This document shows positions 26,086 to 33,879 of a stretch of 36,036 bases of DNA, one piece after another (within the stretch, counting starts at the first letter, position 1; each line of letters begins with the position of its first letter). The position numbers and the translations under genes are program-made. The stretch is taken from assembly GCA_035498015.1 (NCBI GenBank), contig DATKAO010000038.1, positions 1 to 36,036 of the forward strand. Direction: 5' to 3'. Source of the stretch: Myxococcota bacterium (GTDB taxonomy: Bacteria; Myxococcota_A; UBA9160; SZUA-336). The notes under the pieces were generated by a model. That model saw only the letters and a program-made list of their open reading frames with translations, was not told the DNA's origin and did not search any database.

Positions 26086-26367
26086 GTGCCCACGCTGCGC
26101 TTCCTGCCGTCGCAGATCACACGCGAGGTCGCGCGGGGCACCCGCCTGATCGACGCGGTGCGCGAGGCGGGGCTGCCGATCGCGCGCGCCTGCGGTGACG
26201 ACCTGGTGTGTGCGAAGTGCGGGGTGCGCATCCTGGCGGGCCGGGTGGCGCGTGAGAAGGCGATCGAGCGCCGGGCCAAGGAGCGCAACCGCGTGCCGGG
26301 CGAGCTGCGGCTGGCGTGCGCGCTGCGCGTGCAGGGCGATCTCACGCTCTCGGCGGACTACTGGTGA
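26086..26367 (+). CDS. 2Fe-2S ferredoxin (adrenodoxin-like spacing)
   Basis: A 93-residue soluble electron carrier. Ligands Cys36, Cys42, Cys45 and Cys78 follow the Cys-x5-Cys-x2-Cys-x(n)-Cys pattern of plant/vertebrate-type 2Fe-2S ferredoxins (ACGDDLVCAKCG and RLACAL). The N-terminal strand TLRFLPSQITREV and the GTRLIDAVREAGLPI helix are standard. The last third is unusually Arg/Lys-rich (VAREKAIERRAKERNR), giving a basic surface. It starts at GTG 26086. Its stop overlaps the start of cbiX in a GTGA, so it is coupled to a chelatase; whether it serves that enzyme, the P450 at 29941 or another partner cannot be told. Confidence 0.88.
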   Translation: MPTLRFLPSQITREVARGTRLIDAVREAGLPIARACGDDLVCAKCGVRILAGRVAREKAIERRAKERNRVPGELRLACALRVQGDLTLSADYW

Positions 26368-26726
26368 GCCGGGCGCTCCTGGTCGTCGACCACGGCAGCC
26401 GCGAGCCCGAGGCCGCGGCAGCGCTCGAGAAGCTCGCGGCCGAGCTGCGCGCGCTGCGACCCGGCCTGCGCGTGTATGTCGCCCACCTGGAGCAGGCGCC
26501 TCCCTCGATCGCCGAGGCGCTGGCGGCCTGCGCCGCGGACGGTGTCTCGGAGCTGTTCGTGCACCCGCTGTTCCTCGCGCCGGGCAGACACGCCGCGCGC
26601 GACCTGCCGCGGGCCGTGGCGGCGGCCGCGGCCGCGCACCCGGGGCTGCGCGTCCAGGTGACTCCGGCGCTCGGCAGCGCCCCTGGAATCGCGGCGCTGG
26701 TTCTGGCTACGCTCCCGGCGGAGTGA
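26364..26726 (+). CDS. CbiX/SirB-family chelatase (short, single-domain)
   Basis: About 120 residues from GTG 26364, which overlaps the ferredoxin stop (GTGA). The family inserts Co2+ or Fe2+ into sirohydrochlorin for cobalamin or sirohaem. The N-terminal [13 protein letters not shown] carries the catalytic His, and [19 protein letters not shown] carries the second metal-binding His segment. The length suits the small CbiX-S or one half of a two-domain enzyme. No other tetrapyrrole gene is in the window, so metal and pathway are open. An upstream in-frame ATG at 26316 lies inside the ferredoxin gene and is unlikely to be used. Confidence 0.85.
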   Translation: MSRALLVVDHGSREPEAAAALEKLAAELRALRPGLRVYVAHLEQAPPSIAEALAACAADGVSELFVHPLFLAPGRHAARDLPRAVAAAAAAHPGLRVQVTPALGSAPGIAALVLATLPAE

Positions 26727-26736
26727 GGAAGCCGCC

Positions 26737-27978
26737 ATGGCCCTGATCAACGACCACTACCTGAAGCTCGCCGCCGGATATCTCTTTCCGGAGATCGGCC
26801 GGCGCGTGAAGTCCTACGCCGACCGGAACCCCGACGCGAAGCTGATCCGGCTGGGCATCGGCGACGTAGTGCTGCCGATCGGCGAATCGATCCGCGCCGC
26901 CATGCACCGCGCGATCGACGAGCTGGGCGCCGAGGCCACCTTCAAGGGCTACGGCCCCGACCAGGGCTACGACTTCCTGCGCGACGCGATCGCCGAGCAC
27001 GAGTACAAGGCGCGCGGGGCGGCGGTGTCTCCCGACGAGATCTTCGTGTCCGACGGCAGCAAGTGCGACAGCGGGAACATCCAGGAGATCTTCGCGCAGA
27101 ACGCGCGCGTGGCGGTGCCCGACCCGGTCTACCCCGTGTACGTCGACACGAACGTGATGGCCGGGCGCAGCGGCCCGGCGGGCCCCGACGGGAAGTACGC
27201 GGGCATCGTGTATCTCCCGTGCACCGAGAAGAACGGCTTCAAGCCGGCGCCGCCCGACGAGCCGGTCGACTTCGTGTATCTCTGCTTCCCGAACAACCCC
27301 ACGGGCGCGGCCGCGACCAAGGCCGACCTCGAGCGCTGGGTGTCCTGGGCGAAGCAGCACGACGCCGTGCTGCTCTACGACTCCGCGTACGAGGGCTACA
27401 TCTGTGACTCGAGCCTGCCTCACTCGATCTACGAGATCGACGGCGCGCGCGAGGTCGCACTCGAGTTCCGCAGCTACTCGAAGCTCGCCGGCTTCACCGG
27501 CCTGCGCTGCGGCTTCGTGGTGGTGCCCAAGGAAGTCGTGGGCAAGGACGCGAAGGGCAACGCGGTGAGTCTCCACCGGCTCTGGGGCCGGCGGCAGAGC
27601 ACCAAGTTCAACGGCGCGAGCTACCCGATCCAGGTCGGCGCCGCGGCCTGCTACAGCGACGCGGGCCGGCGCGAGGTGCGGGCCAACATCGACTACTACA
27701 TGGAGAACGCGCGCCTGATCCGCACCGGCATTGCCGAGGCGGGTCTCAAGGTGTTCGGCGGCGAGAACGCGCCCTACGCCTGGATCGCCACACCCAAAGG
27801 TGTCGGCTCCTGGGACATGTTCGACCGCCTGCTGAACGAGGCGCACGTGGTGTGCACGCCGGGCGCGGGCTTCGGCGCCTGCGGCGAGGGGTATCTGCGG
27901 CTGTCGGCCTTCGGCAAGCGCGACCAGGTCGAAGAGGCCGTCGCGCGCGTGCGGAAGACACTCGGGGGGAAGACCTGA
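26737..27978 (+). CDS. dapL: LL-diaminopimelate aminotransferase
   Basis: A 413-residue PLP-dependent class I/II aminotransferase that converts tetrahydrodipicolinate directly to LL-diaminopimelate, a one-step route to lysine and peptidoglycan. DapL markers are [19 protein letters not shown] at the N-terminus, [30 protein letters not shown] and CFPNNPTGA. The PLP lysine is Lys249 in [12 protein letters not shown]. Length matches plant and bacterial DapL (about 410). The DapL route is found in plants, chlamydiae, some Deltaproteobacteria and others. A gaggaag ribosome site lies 7-13 bases before ATG 26737, and TACGCT (26708-26713) is a possible -10. Downstream is a small His-rich frame overlapping the stop. 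Confidence 0.95.
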   Translation: MALINDHYLKLAAGYLFPEIGRRVKSYADRNPDAKLIRLGIGDVVLPIGESIRAAMHRAIDELGAEATFKGYGPDQGYDFLRDAIAEHEYKARGAAVSPDEIFVSDGSKCDSGNIQEIFAQNARVAVPDPVYPVYVDTNVMAGRSGPAGPDGKYAGIVYLPCTEKNGFKPAPPDEPVDFVYLCFPNNPTGAAATKADLERWVSWAKQHDAVLLYDSAYEGYICDSSLPHSIYEIDGAREVALEFRSYSKLAGFTGLRCGFVVVPKEVVGKDAKGNAVSLHRLWGRRQSTKFNGASYPIQVGAAACYSDAGRREVRANIDYYMENARLIRTGIAEAGLKVFGGENAPYAWIATPKGVGSWDMFDRLLNEAHVVCTPGAGFGACGEGYLRLSAFGKRDQVEEAVARVRKTLGGKT

Positions 27979-28091
27979 GCGCGGCCGGCCGTTCCGCGCC
28001 GGAGACGCGCCACAGCCACCTCCACCGGCACGAGCCGCTCGTGCACACACACCGGCGCTGGGCCGGCCCGCACCACCGCCACGGTCACTAG
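27975..28091 (+). CDS. Possible His-rich micropeptide (38 residues)
   Basis: The frame after dapL encodes a tail with ten His in its last 27 residues, patterned as [14 protein letters not shown] followed by PHHRHGH, ending TAG at 28089-28091. Similar short His-rich ends with a HEPLVH core occur, as I recall, in other bacteria, which argues against chance. It could bind Zn, Ni or Cu. The start is unclear: there is no ATG. CTG 27975 overlaps the dapL stop as CTGA and has a ggggggaag purine run just upstream, but very close. GTG 27852 lies inside dapL. The frame occupies most of the gap before the acyl-CoA dehydrogenase gene. I report it at low confidence as a candidate only. Confidence 0.35.
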   Translation: MSAAGRSAPETRHSHLHRHEPLVHTHRRWAGPHHRHGH

Positions 28092-28092
28092 G

Positions 28093-28098
28093 TATGAT
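28093..28098 (+). promoter_or_regulatory. Candidate -10 hexamer (TATGAT) for the acyl-CoA dehydrogenase gene
   Basis: TATGAT, five of six bases matching TATAAT, ends eight bases before ATG 28107. No Shine-Dalgarno lies between. It is the best -10 match of the leaderless set. Confidence 0.5.
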
Positions 28099-28106
28099 CT
28101 CGCGCG

Positions 28107-29264
28107 ATGGATTGGCGGGACACGGAAGCGCAGGCGCGGCTGCGCAGAGAGGTGCGGGCGTTCGCGGCGAACGACCCCGCGCTGGCCGCCCGGCGCGTGC
28201 TGGAAGACGGCTGGATCGCGGGCTTCGACCGCGAGTTCTCCAAGCGCCTCGCCGCGCGCGGCTGGATCGGTATGACCTGGCCCAAGCGTTTCGGCGGCAG
28301 CGAGCGCAGCTACATGGACCGACTGATCGTGACCGAGGAGCTCCTGCTCGCGGGCGCGCCCGTCGCCGCGCACTGGTTCGGCGACCGCCAGATCGGCCCC
28401 GCGCTGCTCGCACACGGCAGCGACGCGCAGAAGAACGAGCTCGTGCCCCGCATCGCGCGCGGCGAGATCAGCTTCTGCGTCGGCATGAGCGAGCCGAACG
28501 CGGGCAGTGACCTGGCGGCGCTCGGCACGCGCGCCGACCTCGACGGCGACGAGTTCGTGATCCGCGGCCAGAAGATCTGGACCAGCTTCGCGAGCGAAGC
28601 CGACTACTGCTATCTGGTTGCGCGCACCGATCCCGACGCGCCGAAGCACAAGGGCATCAGCGAGCTCCTGATCTCGATGCGCGCACCGGGACTCACCGTG
28701 CGCCCGATCCGCGACATGGTCGGCGAGTCACACTTCGGCGAGCTGTTCTTCGACGACGTGCGCGTGCCGAAGAGCACGCTGATCGGAAAGCTCCACAACG
28801 GCTTCTACCAGATCATGCAGCAGCTCGACTTCGAGCGCAGCGGCATCGAGCGCCTGGTCTCGAACGCCCCGCTGTGGCGCGCCGCCAAAGCCCACGCGCG
28901 CGAGTCCGGCCGCAGCGCGCGCGACCCCGCGCTGCGCGACCGCATCGCCGAGCTCGAGATCGCCTGGCGCGCCGGCCGCGGCCTGATCTACCGCGTGGCC
29001 GAGATGCTCTCGCAGGGGCGCGTGCCCAATCACGAGGCCGCGGTCGCCAAGACCTTCTGCACCAGCCTCGAGCAGCGCATCACGAGCACGGTGTGCGAGA
29101 TCTTCGGCGCCGTGTCGTCGCTCGACGGCGCCGACCCGCACGCGCCGCTCGCCGGCCGCGTCGCGCGCACCTTCCTCTACGCGCCCGCGTACACCATCCA
29201 GGGCGGCACGAACAACATCCTGCGCAACATCATCGCCACGCGCGGCCTGGGCCTGCCGGCATGA
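28107..29264 (+). CDS. Acyl-CoA dehydrogenase
   Basis: A 385-residue flavoprotein that introduces a double bond into acyl-CoA. The N-terminal helical domain is followed by ISFCVGMSEPNAGSDLAAL (about 127-145), the family signature for FAD and substrate. The middle beta domain includes GQKIWTSFASEADYCYLVART, and the C-terminal helical domain ends in YTIQGGTNNILRNIIATRGLG, with the usual QGGTxxIxRN flavin-contacting segment. The position of the catalytic Glu is not obvious, so chain length or substrate class is open; such isoforms often act on branched or steroid-side-chain acyl-CoAs. ATG 28107 has TATGAT eight bases upstream. The stop overlaps the first Bor-like gene as ATGA. Confidence 0.93.
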   Translation: MDWRDTEAQARLRREVRAFAANDPALAARRVLEDGWIAGFDREFSKRLAARGWIGMTWPKRFGGSERSYMDRLIVTEELLLAGAPVAAHWFGDRQIGPALLAHGSDAQKNELVPRIARGEISFCVGMSEPNAGSDLAALGTRADLDGDEFVIRGQKIWTSFASEADYCYLVARTDPDAPKHKGISELLISMRAPGLTVRPIRDMVGESHFGELFFDDVRVPKSTLIGKLHNGFYQIMQQLDFERSGIERLVSNAPLWRAAKAHARESGRSARDPALRDRIAELEIAWRAGRGLIYRVAEMLSQGRVPNHEAAVAKTFCTSLEQRITSTVCEIFGAVSSLDGADPHAPLAGRVARTFLYAPAYTIQGGTNNILRNIIATRGLGLPA

Positions 29265-29572
29265 TTCGGCGCGCGCTGCTCTCTATCGCCGCCGTGCTGC
29301 TCACGGGCTGCTACGTGGTGCGCTTCACCGTGTCCTACGACGATTCGGAGCCAGAGCCGGTCGTGAAGCACAACGCGTACTACTTCTGGGGACTCACTTC
29401 GCAGGACGTCGACGTCAGCCAGTACTGCGCCTACGGGGCGGTGGCCGTCGACGAGGAGCTGGCGTTCTGGGACAGCGTGCTCGGGACGGTCACGGCCGGG
29501 ATCTACGCCCCCCGGACCGCGTACTACTGGTGCCGGCTCGAGCCCGGTCATCGCATGAGGCCCAAGCCGTGA
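29261..29572 (+). CDS. Bor/Iss-like lipoprotein, first of a tandem pair
   Basis: A 103-residue lipoprotein. The signal ends LLTGC with lipidation at Cys17. The mature part follows the lambda Bor / E. coli Iss pattern: an aromatic YYFWGLTSQ where Bor has HHFFVSG, then VDVSQYC, a TVTAGIYAPR turn equivalent to Bor GIYTP, and a Cys near the end (YYWCR). Bor and Iss are outer-membrane lipoproteins that raise serum resistance; orthologues outside enterics are of unknown role. Start ATG 29261 overlaps the acyl-CoA dehydrogenase stop (ATGA). The stop overlaps the next Bor-like gene (GTGA), so three genes are coupled. The family call is by eye and moderately firm. Confidence 0.7.
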   Translation: MIRRALLSIAAVLLTGCYVVRFTVSYDDSEPEPVVKHNAYYFWGLTSQDVDVSQYCAYGAVAVDEELAFWDSVLGTVTAGIYAPRTAYYWCRLEPGHRMRPKP

Positions 29573-29901
29573 CGCTGCGCGCGCTCAGCGTGCTCTCGTG
29601 CCTGTCGCTGGGGGCCTGCTTCCACACGGTGTACCGCAACCTGCAACCGGTGGGCGCACCCCGGCCGGCAGAGACGCCTCAGACCCTGAGTCACTGGCGG
29701 AACACGGCCTGGCACCACTACTTCGAGAACGGCTTCCTGCCGCGCGAGCGCCAGATCGATGCGGTCGCGATCTGCGGCGGCGAGGGGCACGTGAAGAGCC
29801 TCGAGACGGGCCGCACGTTCCTCCAGTCACTGGTGTCCTACGCCCAGATCTACACGCCGTGGGACCAGCACGTGACGTGCGACCACTCCATGGAGCCCTG
29901 A
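29569..29901 (+). CDS. Bor/Iss-like lipoprotein, second of a tandem pair
   Basis: A 110-residue lipoprotein starting at GTG 29569 in the GTGA overlap. The lipobox is LGAC with Cys17. It is closer to lambda Bor than the first copy: WHHYFENGFLP for HHFFVSG, IDAVAICGGEGHV for VDAAKICGGAENV, TFLQSLVSYAQIYTPW for TFVNGLLGFITLGIYTP, and a final VTC. The order and spacing of all four landmarks agree. The two copies differ strongly from each other outside these motifs, so duplication is old. It ends 39 bases before the P450 gene. Its role in this organism is unknown; bor is best known from phage lambda, but no phage genes are near. Confidence 0.78.
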   Translation: MTLRALSVLSCLSLGACFHTVYRNLQPVGAPRPAETPQTLSHWRNTAWHHYFENGFLPRERQIDAVAICGGEGHVKSLETGRTFLQSLVSYAQIYTPWDQHVTCDHSMEP

Positions 29902-29926
29902 TTGGACCCGGACCGCTCGCAGCCAC

Positions 29927-29932
29927 TACGAT
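29927..29932 (+). promoter_or_regulatory. Candidate promoter for the P450 gene (TTGGAC-N19-TACGAT)
   Basis: TACGAT ends eight bases before ATG 29941. TTGGAC at 29902-29907 is a fair -35 match with a 19-base spacer, the only leaderless candidate here with a plausible -35. No Shine-Dalgarno is present. Confidence 0.5.
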
Positions 29933-29940
29933 CTCCGGCC

Positions 29941-31161
29941 ATGACCGAAACCGCAGCTCCCTCGTCGCCGATGCTGACCGAAGAGTTCATGCTCGATCCG
30001 TACCCGGTGATCGCGCGGCTGCGCGTCGAGGATCCGGTGCACTTCGTGCCCGGGCTCGGCTTCTGGTTCGTCACCCGCTACGACGACGTGCGCAACCTGT
30101 TCACGGACCCCAACGTCACCAACGACCCGCGCGCGTACGAGCACTACGTGCCGCCCGCGCCCGGCACCTACATGGCCAAGGTCGAGGGCCAGGGGCTGTT
30201 CTCGCTGCCGCCCGAGGAGCACGCGCGCGTGCGCCGGCTGGTGTCGGCCGCGTTCACGCCGCGCGCGATCTCGCGCATGGACCAGCAGGTGAAGGACGTG
30301 GTCGAGCAGTTCGCGGCGCCGCTGCGCGGGCGGCGCGGCGTGGTCGACCTGATGAGTGAGTTCACCGATCCGATCCCCAACGCGGTGATGAGCCGAGTCA
30401 CCGGGGTGCCCGCGAAGACCGGCGAGGAGGTGCGCTTCCGCGAGCTGGCGCAGGCCACGATCCGCGGCTTCTTCTCGTTCAGCGACGCCAAGCTGCGCGA
30501 GCTCGGCAACGCCGCGTTCCTCGAGCTGGCCGAGTGGGTGCGCAAGATGGCCGACGACCGCAGACACTCGCCGCAGGAGGACCTGATCACCGACCTGGTG
30601 CGCGCCAGCGACCGCGGCGACGCGATGAGCGACGACGAGATCGTGAACCTGGTGGCGGGACTGATCGGCGCGGGCAGCGAGACCACCGCGATCGGCGGCA
30701 TGGTCACCGTGACCACGCTCCTGGCGCACCCCGAGGCCGCGGAGAGACTGCGCCGCGATCGCACGCTCATTCCCGGCGCCGTGAACGAGATCCTGCGTTA
30801 CTCGTTCGGCGGCCAGGGCGGCCTCCCGCGCTACGCGGTCCGGGACTTCGAGCTGCGCGGAAAGCCGATCCGGAAGGGCCAGATGCTGATGCTGTCGTTC
30901 AGCGGCGCGCACCGCGACCCGTCGGTCTTCCCCGACCCCGACCGCTTCGACGTCGAGCGCGACAACACCGACCTCACCATCTTCGGCCGCGGCCCGCACT
31001 ACTGTCTGGGCGTGCACCTCGCCAAGGCCGAGATGGGCTTCATGCTCGATGCCACGCTCGACCTCATGCCCGCCAACGCGCGCATGCGCGACGACTTAGT
31101 GCGGTGGCAGCAGATGGGGTTCTTCCGGCGGCCCGAAAACCTCCCGGTCGAGTTCCCCTGA
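29941..31161 (+). CDS. Cytochrome P450
   Basis: A 406-residue soluble bacterial P450 that hydroxylates an unknown, probably lipophilic, substrate. The I-helix AGLIGAGSETTAIG carries the oxygen-activating acid-Thr region in altered form (Gly-Ser-Glu-Thr-Thr). The K-helix ExxR is in NEILRYSF. The haem loop FGRGPHYCLGVHLAKAEM has the Fe-ligand Cys355. The start is ATG 29941; an upstream in-frame TTG at 29902 lies in the -35 candidate and adds no homologous residues. A 2Fe-2S ferredoxin at 26086 could supply electrons, which is inference. The 3' end overlaps the convergent patatin gene by 66 bases. It begins a run of oxidases and hydrolases. Confidence 0.95.
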   Translation: MTETAAPSSPMLTEEFMLDPYPVIARLRVEDPVHFVPGLGFWFVTRYDDVRNLFTDPNVTNDPRAYEHYVPPAPGTYMAKVEGQGLFSLPPEEHARVRRLVSAAFTPRAISRMDQQVKDVVEQFAAPLRGRRGVVDLMSEFTDPIPNAVMSRVTGVPAKTGEEVRFRELAQATIRGFFSFSDAKLRELGNAAFLELAEWVRKMADDRRHSPQEDLITDLVRASDRGDAMSDDEIVNLVAGLIGAGSETTAIGGMVTVTTLLAHPEAAERLRRDRTLIPGAVNEILRYSFGGQGGLPRYAVRDFELRGKPIRKGQMLMLSFSGAHRDPSVFPDPDRFDVERDNTDLTIFGRGPHYCLGVHLAKAEMGFMLDATLDLMPANARMRDDLVRWQQMGFFRRPENLPVEFP

Positions 31162-32304
31162 GATCAGCGCCTCGATCTCGCCGATCTGCTTGTCCGCGTC
31201 GCGGTAGCCGATGTCGACCAGCGTGCTCGTGTACGCCGAGTCGAACAAGAGGTAGCTCATCAGGTCGGCGCTCTGCGCGTCGGGCGTGCCCAGACCGTCG
31301 AGCACGAAGCGCAGCAGCCGCGGCATGCGGTGCGCGAAGCGCTGCGCGACGAGCGCCAGGTCTTCCGACGGGCTGACCGCGAGCGGGGTGATGCGCCGCA
31401 TGGGCTCCTGCACGCCCTGGCTGTTGTGCGCCGCCACCAGCTCGTTCATGCGCCGCAGGTGGTCCAGGTCGGTGTCGAGGTGGTCCAGGAAGATCGCGTT
31501 CAGGAACACGCCGCAGACCTGCGCGAGCGGCGGGCAGGGCAGCGGGTGATCGGCCGCGGCCTCGTGCTGCGCGAGGGCGCTCGCGGCGCGCGTCGAGCGC
31601 ACGCCGATCGCGAGCAGCCGGCGCGCGCCGAGCCGGATCGCGGGCGAGAGCGGCGCGACCAGCCGCATGCCGCCGTCGCCGAACCAGCGGTCGCCCGAGC
31701 CCGAGTCGAGCCGCACCGGCGGGAACACGATCGGAATCGCTCCCGACGCCAGGATGTGCTTGTGAGTCAGAGTCACCGGCAGCACCACGCGCCGGCTCTT
31801 GCTCCAGATTGCGTGCCCCTGCCGGCCCTGGATGAAGGTGTACGAGCGGCCCGAGTGATAGCTCGTGGCCGACACCGCCACCGCGTAGAGCTCGCCGCGC
31901 TCGATCGCAGAACGCACGCCGTTCGGCGGCAGGGCGCTCTGGAGCAGGGCCTCGAGCGGGCTCGGGTCGAGCAGCCCGTAGGTGCCCGTCCGGCCGAGTA
32001 GTCCGCCGATCGTGAAGTCGCACAGGAGCGACGCGCCGCCCAGCGCCAGGGCCGCGAGGTCGGTGCGGAACACGCGGTCCACCGCGAGCTCGCCCCACAC
32101 GCGCGCGACCTCGCTCGCGGCGACGCCGAAGCGCTCGCTGTGCGCCGCGAGGATGGTGCCGTTGATCGCGCCCGCCGACGCGCCGGCGATGATCTCGAAG
32201 GGCTGCGGCCGCTCCCGCAGATAGGGCAGCTCCGAGATCCGCTTCAACACACCCGCCTGGTACGCGCCCCGCGCGCCCCCTGCGGTCAGCACCAGCCCGA
32301 GCAT
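31096..32304 (-). CDS. Patatin-like phospholipase
   Basis: A 402-residue lipid acyl hydrolase. The oxyanion loop is TAGGARGAYQAGVL (7-20), the nucleophile elbow is GASAG with Ser43, and the catalytic Asp is Asp210 in WFGDGGMRL, together forming the Ser-Asp dyad. LASGAIPIVFPPV (185-197) is another patatin landmark. There is no signal peptide, so it is probably cytoplasmic unless secreted by another route. The start is ATG 32304; GTG 32310 is also in frame. The frame stays open far upstream, a GC-rich artefact. I see neither a ribosome site nor a -10. It is divergent from the flavin monooxygenase gene and convergent with the P450 gene (66-base overlap). Confidence 0.88.
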   Translation of the reverse strand: MLGLVLTAGGARGAYQAGVLKRISELPYLRERPQPFEIIAGASAGAINGTILAAHSERFGVAASEVARVWGELAVDRVFRTDLAALALGGASLLCDFTIGGLLGRTGTYGLLDPSPLEALLQSALPPNGVRSAIERGELYAVAVSATSYHSGRSYTFIQGRQGHAIWSKSRRVVLPVTLTHKHILASGAIPIVFPPVRLDSGSGDRWFGDGGMRLVAPLSPAIRLGARRLLAIGVRSTRAASALAQHEAAADHPLPCPPLAQVCGVFLNAIFLDHLDTDLDHLRRMNELVAAHNSQGVQEPMRRITPLAVSPSEDLALVAQRFAHRMPRLLRFVLDGLGTPDAQSADLMSYLLFDSAYTSTLVDIGYRDADKQIGEIEALISGELDREVFGPPEEPHLLPPH

Positions 32305-32369
32305 GCTCACTTGGACGAGCAAACCGGGTGCCACGGTGCGCTGCGCGCGGGCTGCCGATTCCCGGACCC

Positions 32370-32390
32370 GCTGCCGAATTCGAAGGCAGC
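32370..32390. repeat. Inverted repeat at the monooxygenase promoter (possible operator)
   Basis: GCTGCC (32370-32375) and GGCAGC (32385-32390) flank gaattcgaa. It ends seven bases before the TATATC -10 candidate, overlapping the expected -35 position, and lies between divergent genes. This is where a repressor of the TetR/MarR type would bind. No regulator gene is adjacent. Confidence 0.4.
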
Positions 32391-32397
32391 CGCGTGC

Positions 32398-32403
32398 TAT
32401 ATC
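32398..32403 (+). promoter_or_regulatory. Candidate -10 hexamer (TATATC) for the flavin monooxygenase gene
   Basis: TATATC ends six bases before GTG 32410, with no Shine-Dalgarno. It is a slightly off-consensus member (last base C) of the leaderless set. Confidence 0.4.
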
Positions 32404-32409
32404 TGTGGC

Positions 32410-33879
32410 GTGGCAAGCTCTGGTCGGACCCCGGCGGTGGCGATTCTCGGCGCAGGCGTCTCTGGCCTGTGCATGGGCATCCAGTTGAAGAAGGCCGGTA
32501 TCTCGTCGTTCACGATCCTCGAGAAGAACGATCGGATCGGCGGAACCTGGAACGAGAACCAGTACCCGGGCGCGGCGTGCGACGTGCCCTCGCACTTCTA
32601 CTGCTACTCGTTCGAGCCCAACCCGGACTGGACGCGAAAGTTCTCGGGGCAGGCCGAGATCCGGGAGTATCTGCAGCGCACCGCGGAGAAGTACGGGATC
32701 CTGCCGCACATCCGCTTCGGCACAGAGGTCTCGGGCGCGAGCTTCGACGAGGGCGCCGGCCAGTGGCGCGTGCGCACGAAGTCGGGCGAGGAGATCGTGG
32801 CCGACGTGCTGGTGAGCGGCACCGGCCAGCTCAACCGGCCCTTCGTGCCCGACCTGCCGGGCCTGCAGGACTTCGACGGGCCGAAGTTCCACTCCGCGCG
32901 CTGGGACACGAGCCACGACTTCACGGGCAAGAACGTGGTCTGCGTGGGCAACGGCGCGAGCGCCATCCAGTTCATTCCCAAGGTCGCGGCGCAGGCGAAG
33001 AAGCTCACGATCCTGCAGCGCTCGGCGAACTGGGTGGTGCCGCGCGGTGACTACGCCTACAGCGAGCGCGCCAAGCGCTTCTTCCGCAGCTTCCCGGCGC
33101 TCGCGCGCATCTACCGCTGGTTCTTCTACTGGCAGCTCGAGAAGAACTTCATGGCGTTCGCGCGCGAGGGCTTCTACGCGCGCCTGTTCCAGAAGGGCGC
33201 GCGCATGTATCTCGAGGCGTCGATCCCCGACCCCGAGCTGCGCAAGAAGCTGACGCCCGACTACCGCGTGGGCTGCAAGCGCATCCTGATCGACGACGAC
33301 TTCTACCCGGCGCTGGCGCGGCCCAACGTCGACGTGGTGACCAGCCCCATCCAGCGCATCGTGCGCGACGGCGTGGTGACTGCCGACGGCGTGCACCACC
33401 CGGCCGACACGCTCCTGCTCGCGACCGGCTTCCAGGCCACGTCGTTCCTGGCGCCGATGCAGATCGAGGGCCTGGGCGGCCGCAAGCTCGAAGAGCTGTG
33501 GCGCGAGGGCGCCGAGGCGCACCTGGGACTCACGATCGCGGGCTTCCCGAACCTGTATCTGATGTACGGGCCGAACACGAACCTGGGTCACAACTCGATC
33601 ATCTTCATGATCGAGTGCCAGGTGAGCTACGCGCTGCAGTGCATCCAGGAGCTGATGCGCCGCAACCTGCGCTATCTCGACGTGCGCCCCGAAGTCATGC
33701 GCAGCTACAACGAACGGGTGCAGCGCGAGCTTTTGGACACCGCCTGGGCCGCCGGCTGCAAGAGCTGGTACAAGACGGCCGCGGGCAAGGTCACGAACAA
33801 CTGGTCGGGCTTCACCGTCGCCTACTGGTGGCGCACGCGCCGGCCGGACTTCGCGCAGTTCAACTCGGCGCCGCGCTAG
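32410..33879 (+). CDS. Flavin-containing (Baeyer-Villiger-type) monooxygenase
   Basis: A 489-residue FAD/NADPH enzyme that inserts oxygen into ketones or oxidises heteroatoms. The first Rossmann motif is GAGVSG (14-19), followed by ILEKNDRIGGTWNENQYPG. The Baeyer-Villiger fingerprint F-x-G-x3-H-x3-W is FDGPKFHSARWD at 155-166, with Asp where many have Pro. The second Rossmann GNGASA lies around 181. The C-terminal LLATGFQAT motif is present. The start is GTG 32410, directly before the Rossmann strand; no ATG is available. Its stop overlaps the start of the downstream hydrolase (TAGTG), suggesting that the ester formed could be hydrolysed by that enzyme. That pairing is inference. Confidence 0.92.
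   Translation: MASSGRTPAVAILGAGVSGLCMGIQLKKAGISSFTILEKNDRIGGTWNENQYPGAACDVPSHFYCYSFEPNPDWTRKFSGQAEIREYLQRTAEKYGILPHIRFGTEVSGASFDEGAGQWRVRTKSGEEIVADVLVSGTGQLNRPFVPDLPGLQDFDGPKFHSARWDTSHDFTGKNVVCVGNGASAIQFIPKVAAQAKKLTILQRSANWVVPRGDYAYSERAKRFFRSFPALARIYRWFFYWQLEKNFMAFAREGFYARLFQKGARMYLEASIPDPELRKKLTPDYRVGCKRILIDDDFYPALARPNVDVVTSPIQRIVRDGVVTADGVHHPADTLLLATGFQATSFLAPMQIEGLGGRKLEELWREGAEAHLGLTIAGFPNLYLMYGPNTNLGHNSIIFMIECQVSYALQCIQELMRRNLRYLDVRPEVMRSYNERVQRELLDTAWAAGCKSWYKTAAGKVTNNWSGFTVAYWWRTRRPDFAQFNSAPR

Noticed and set aside
29261-29901. Prophage remnant because of Bor-like genes
   Set aside because: No integrase, structural or lysis gene, attachment site or base-composition change is visible around them.
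32305-33591. Long minus-strand extension upstream of the patatin gene
   Set aside because: It is the antisense of the flavin monooxygenase gene; the patatin homology begins exactly at 32304.
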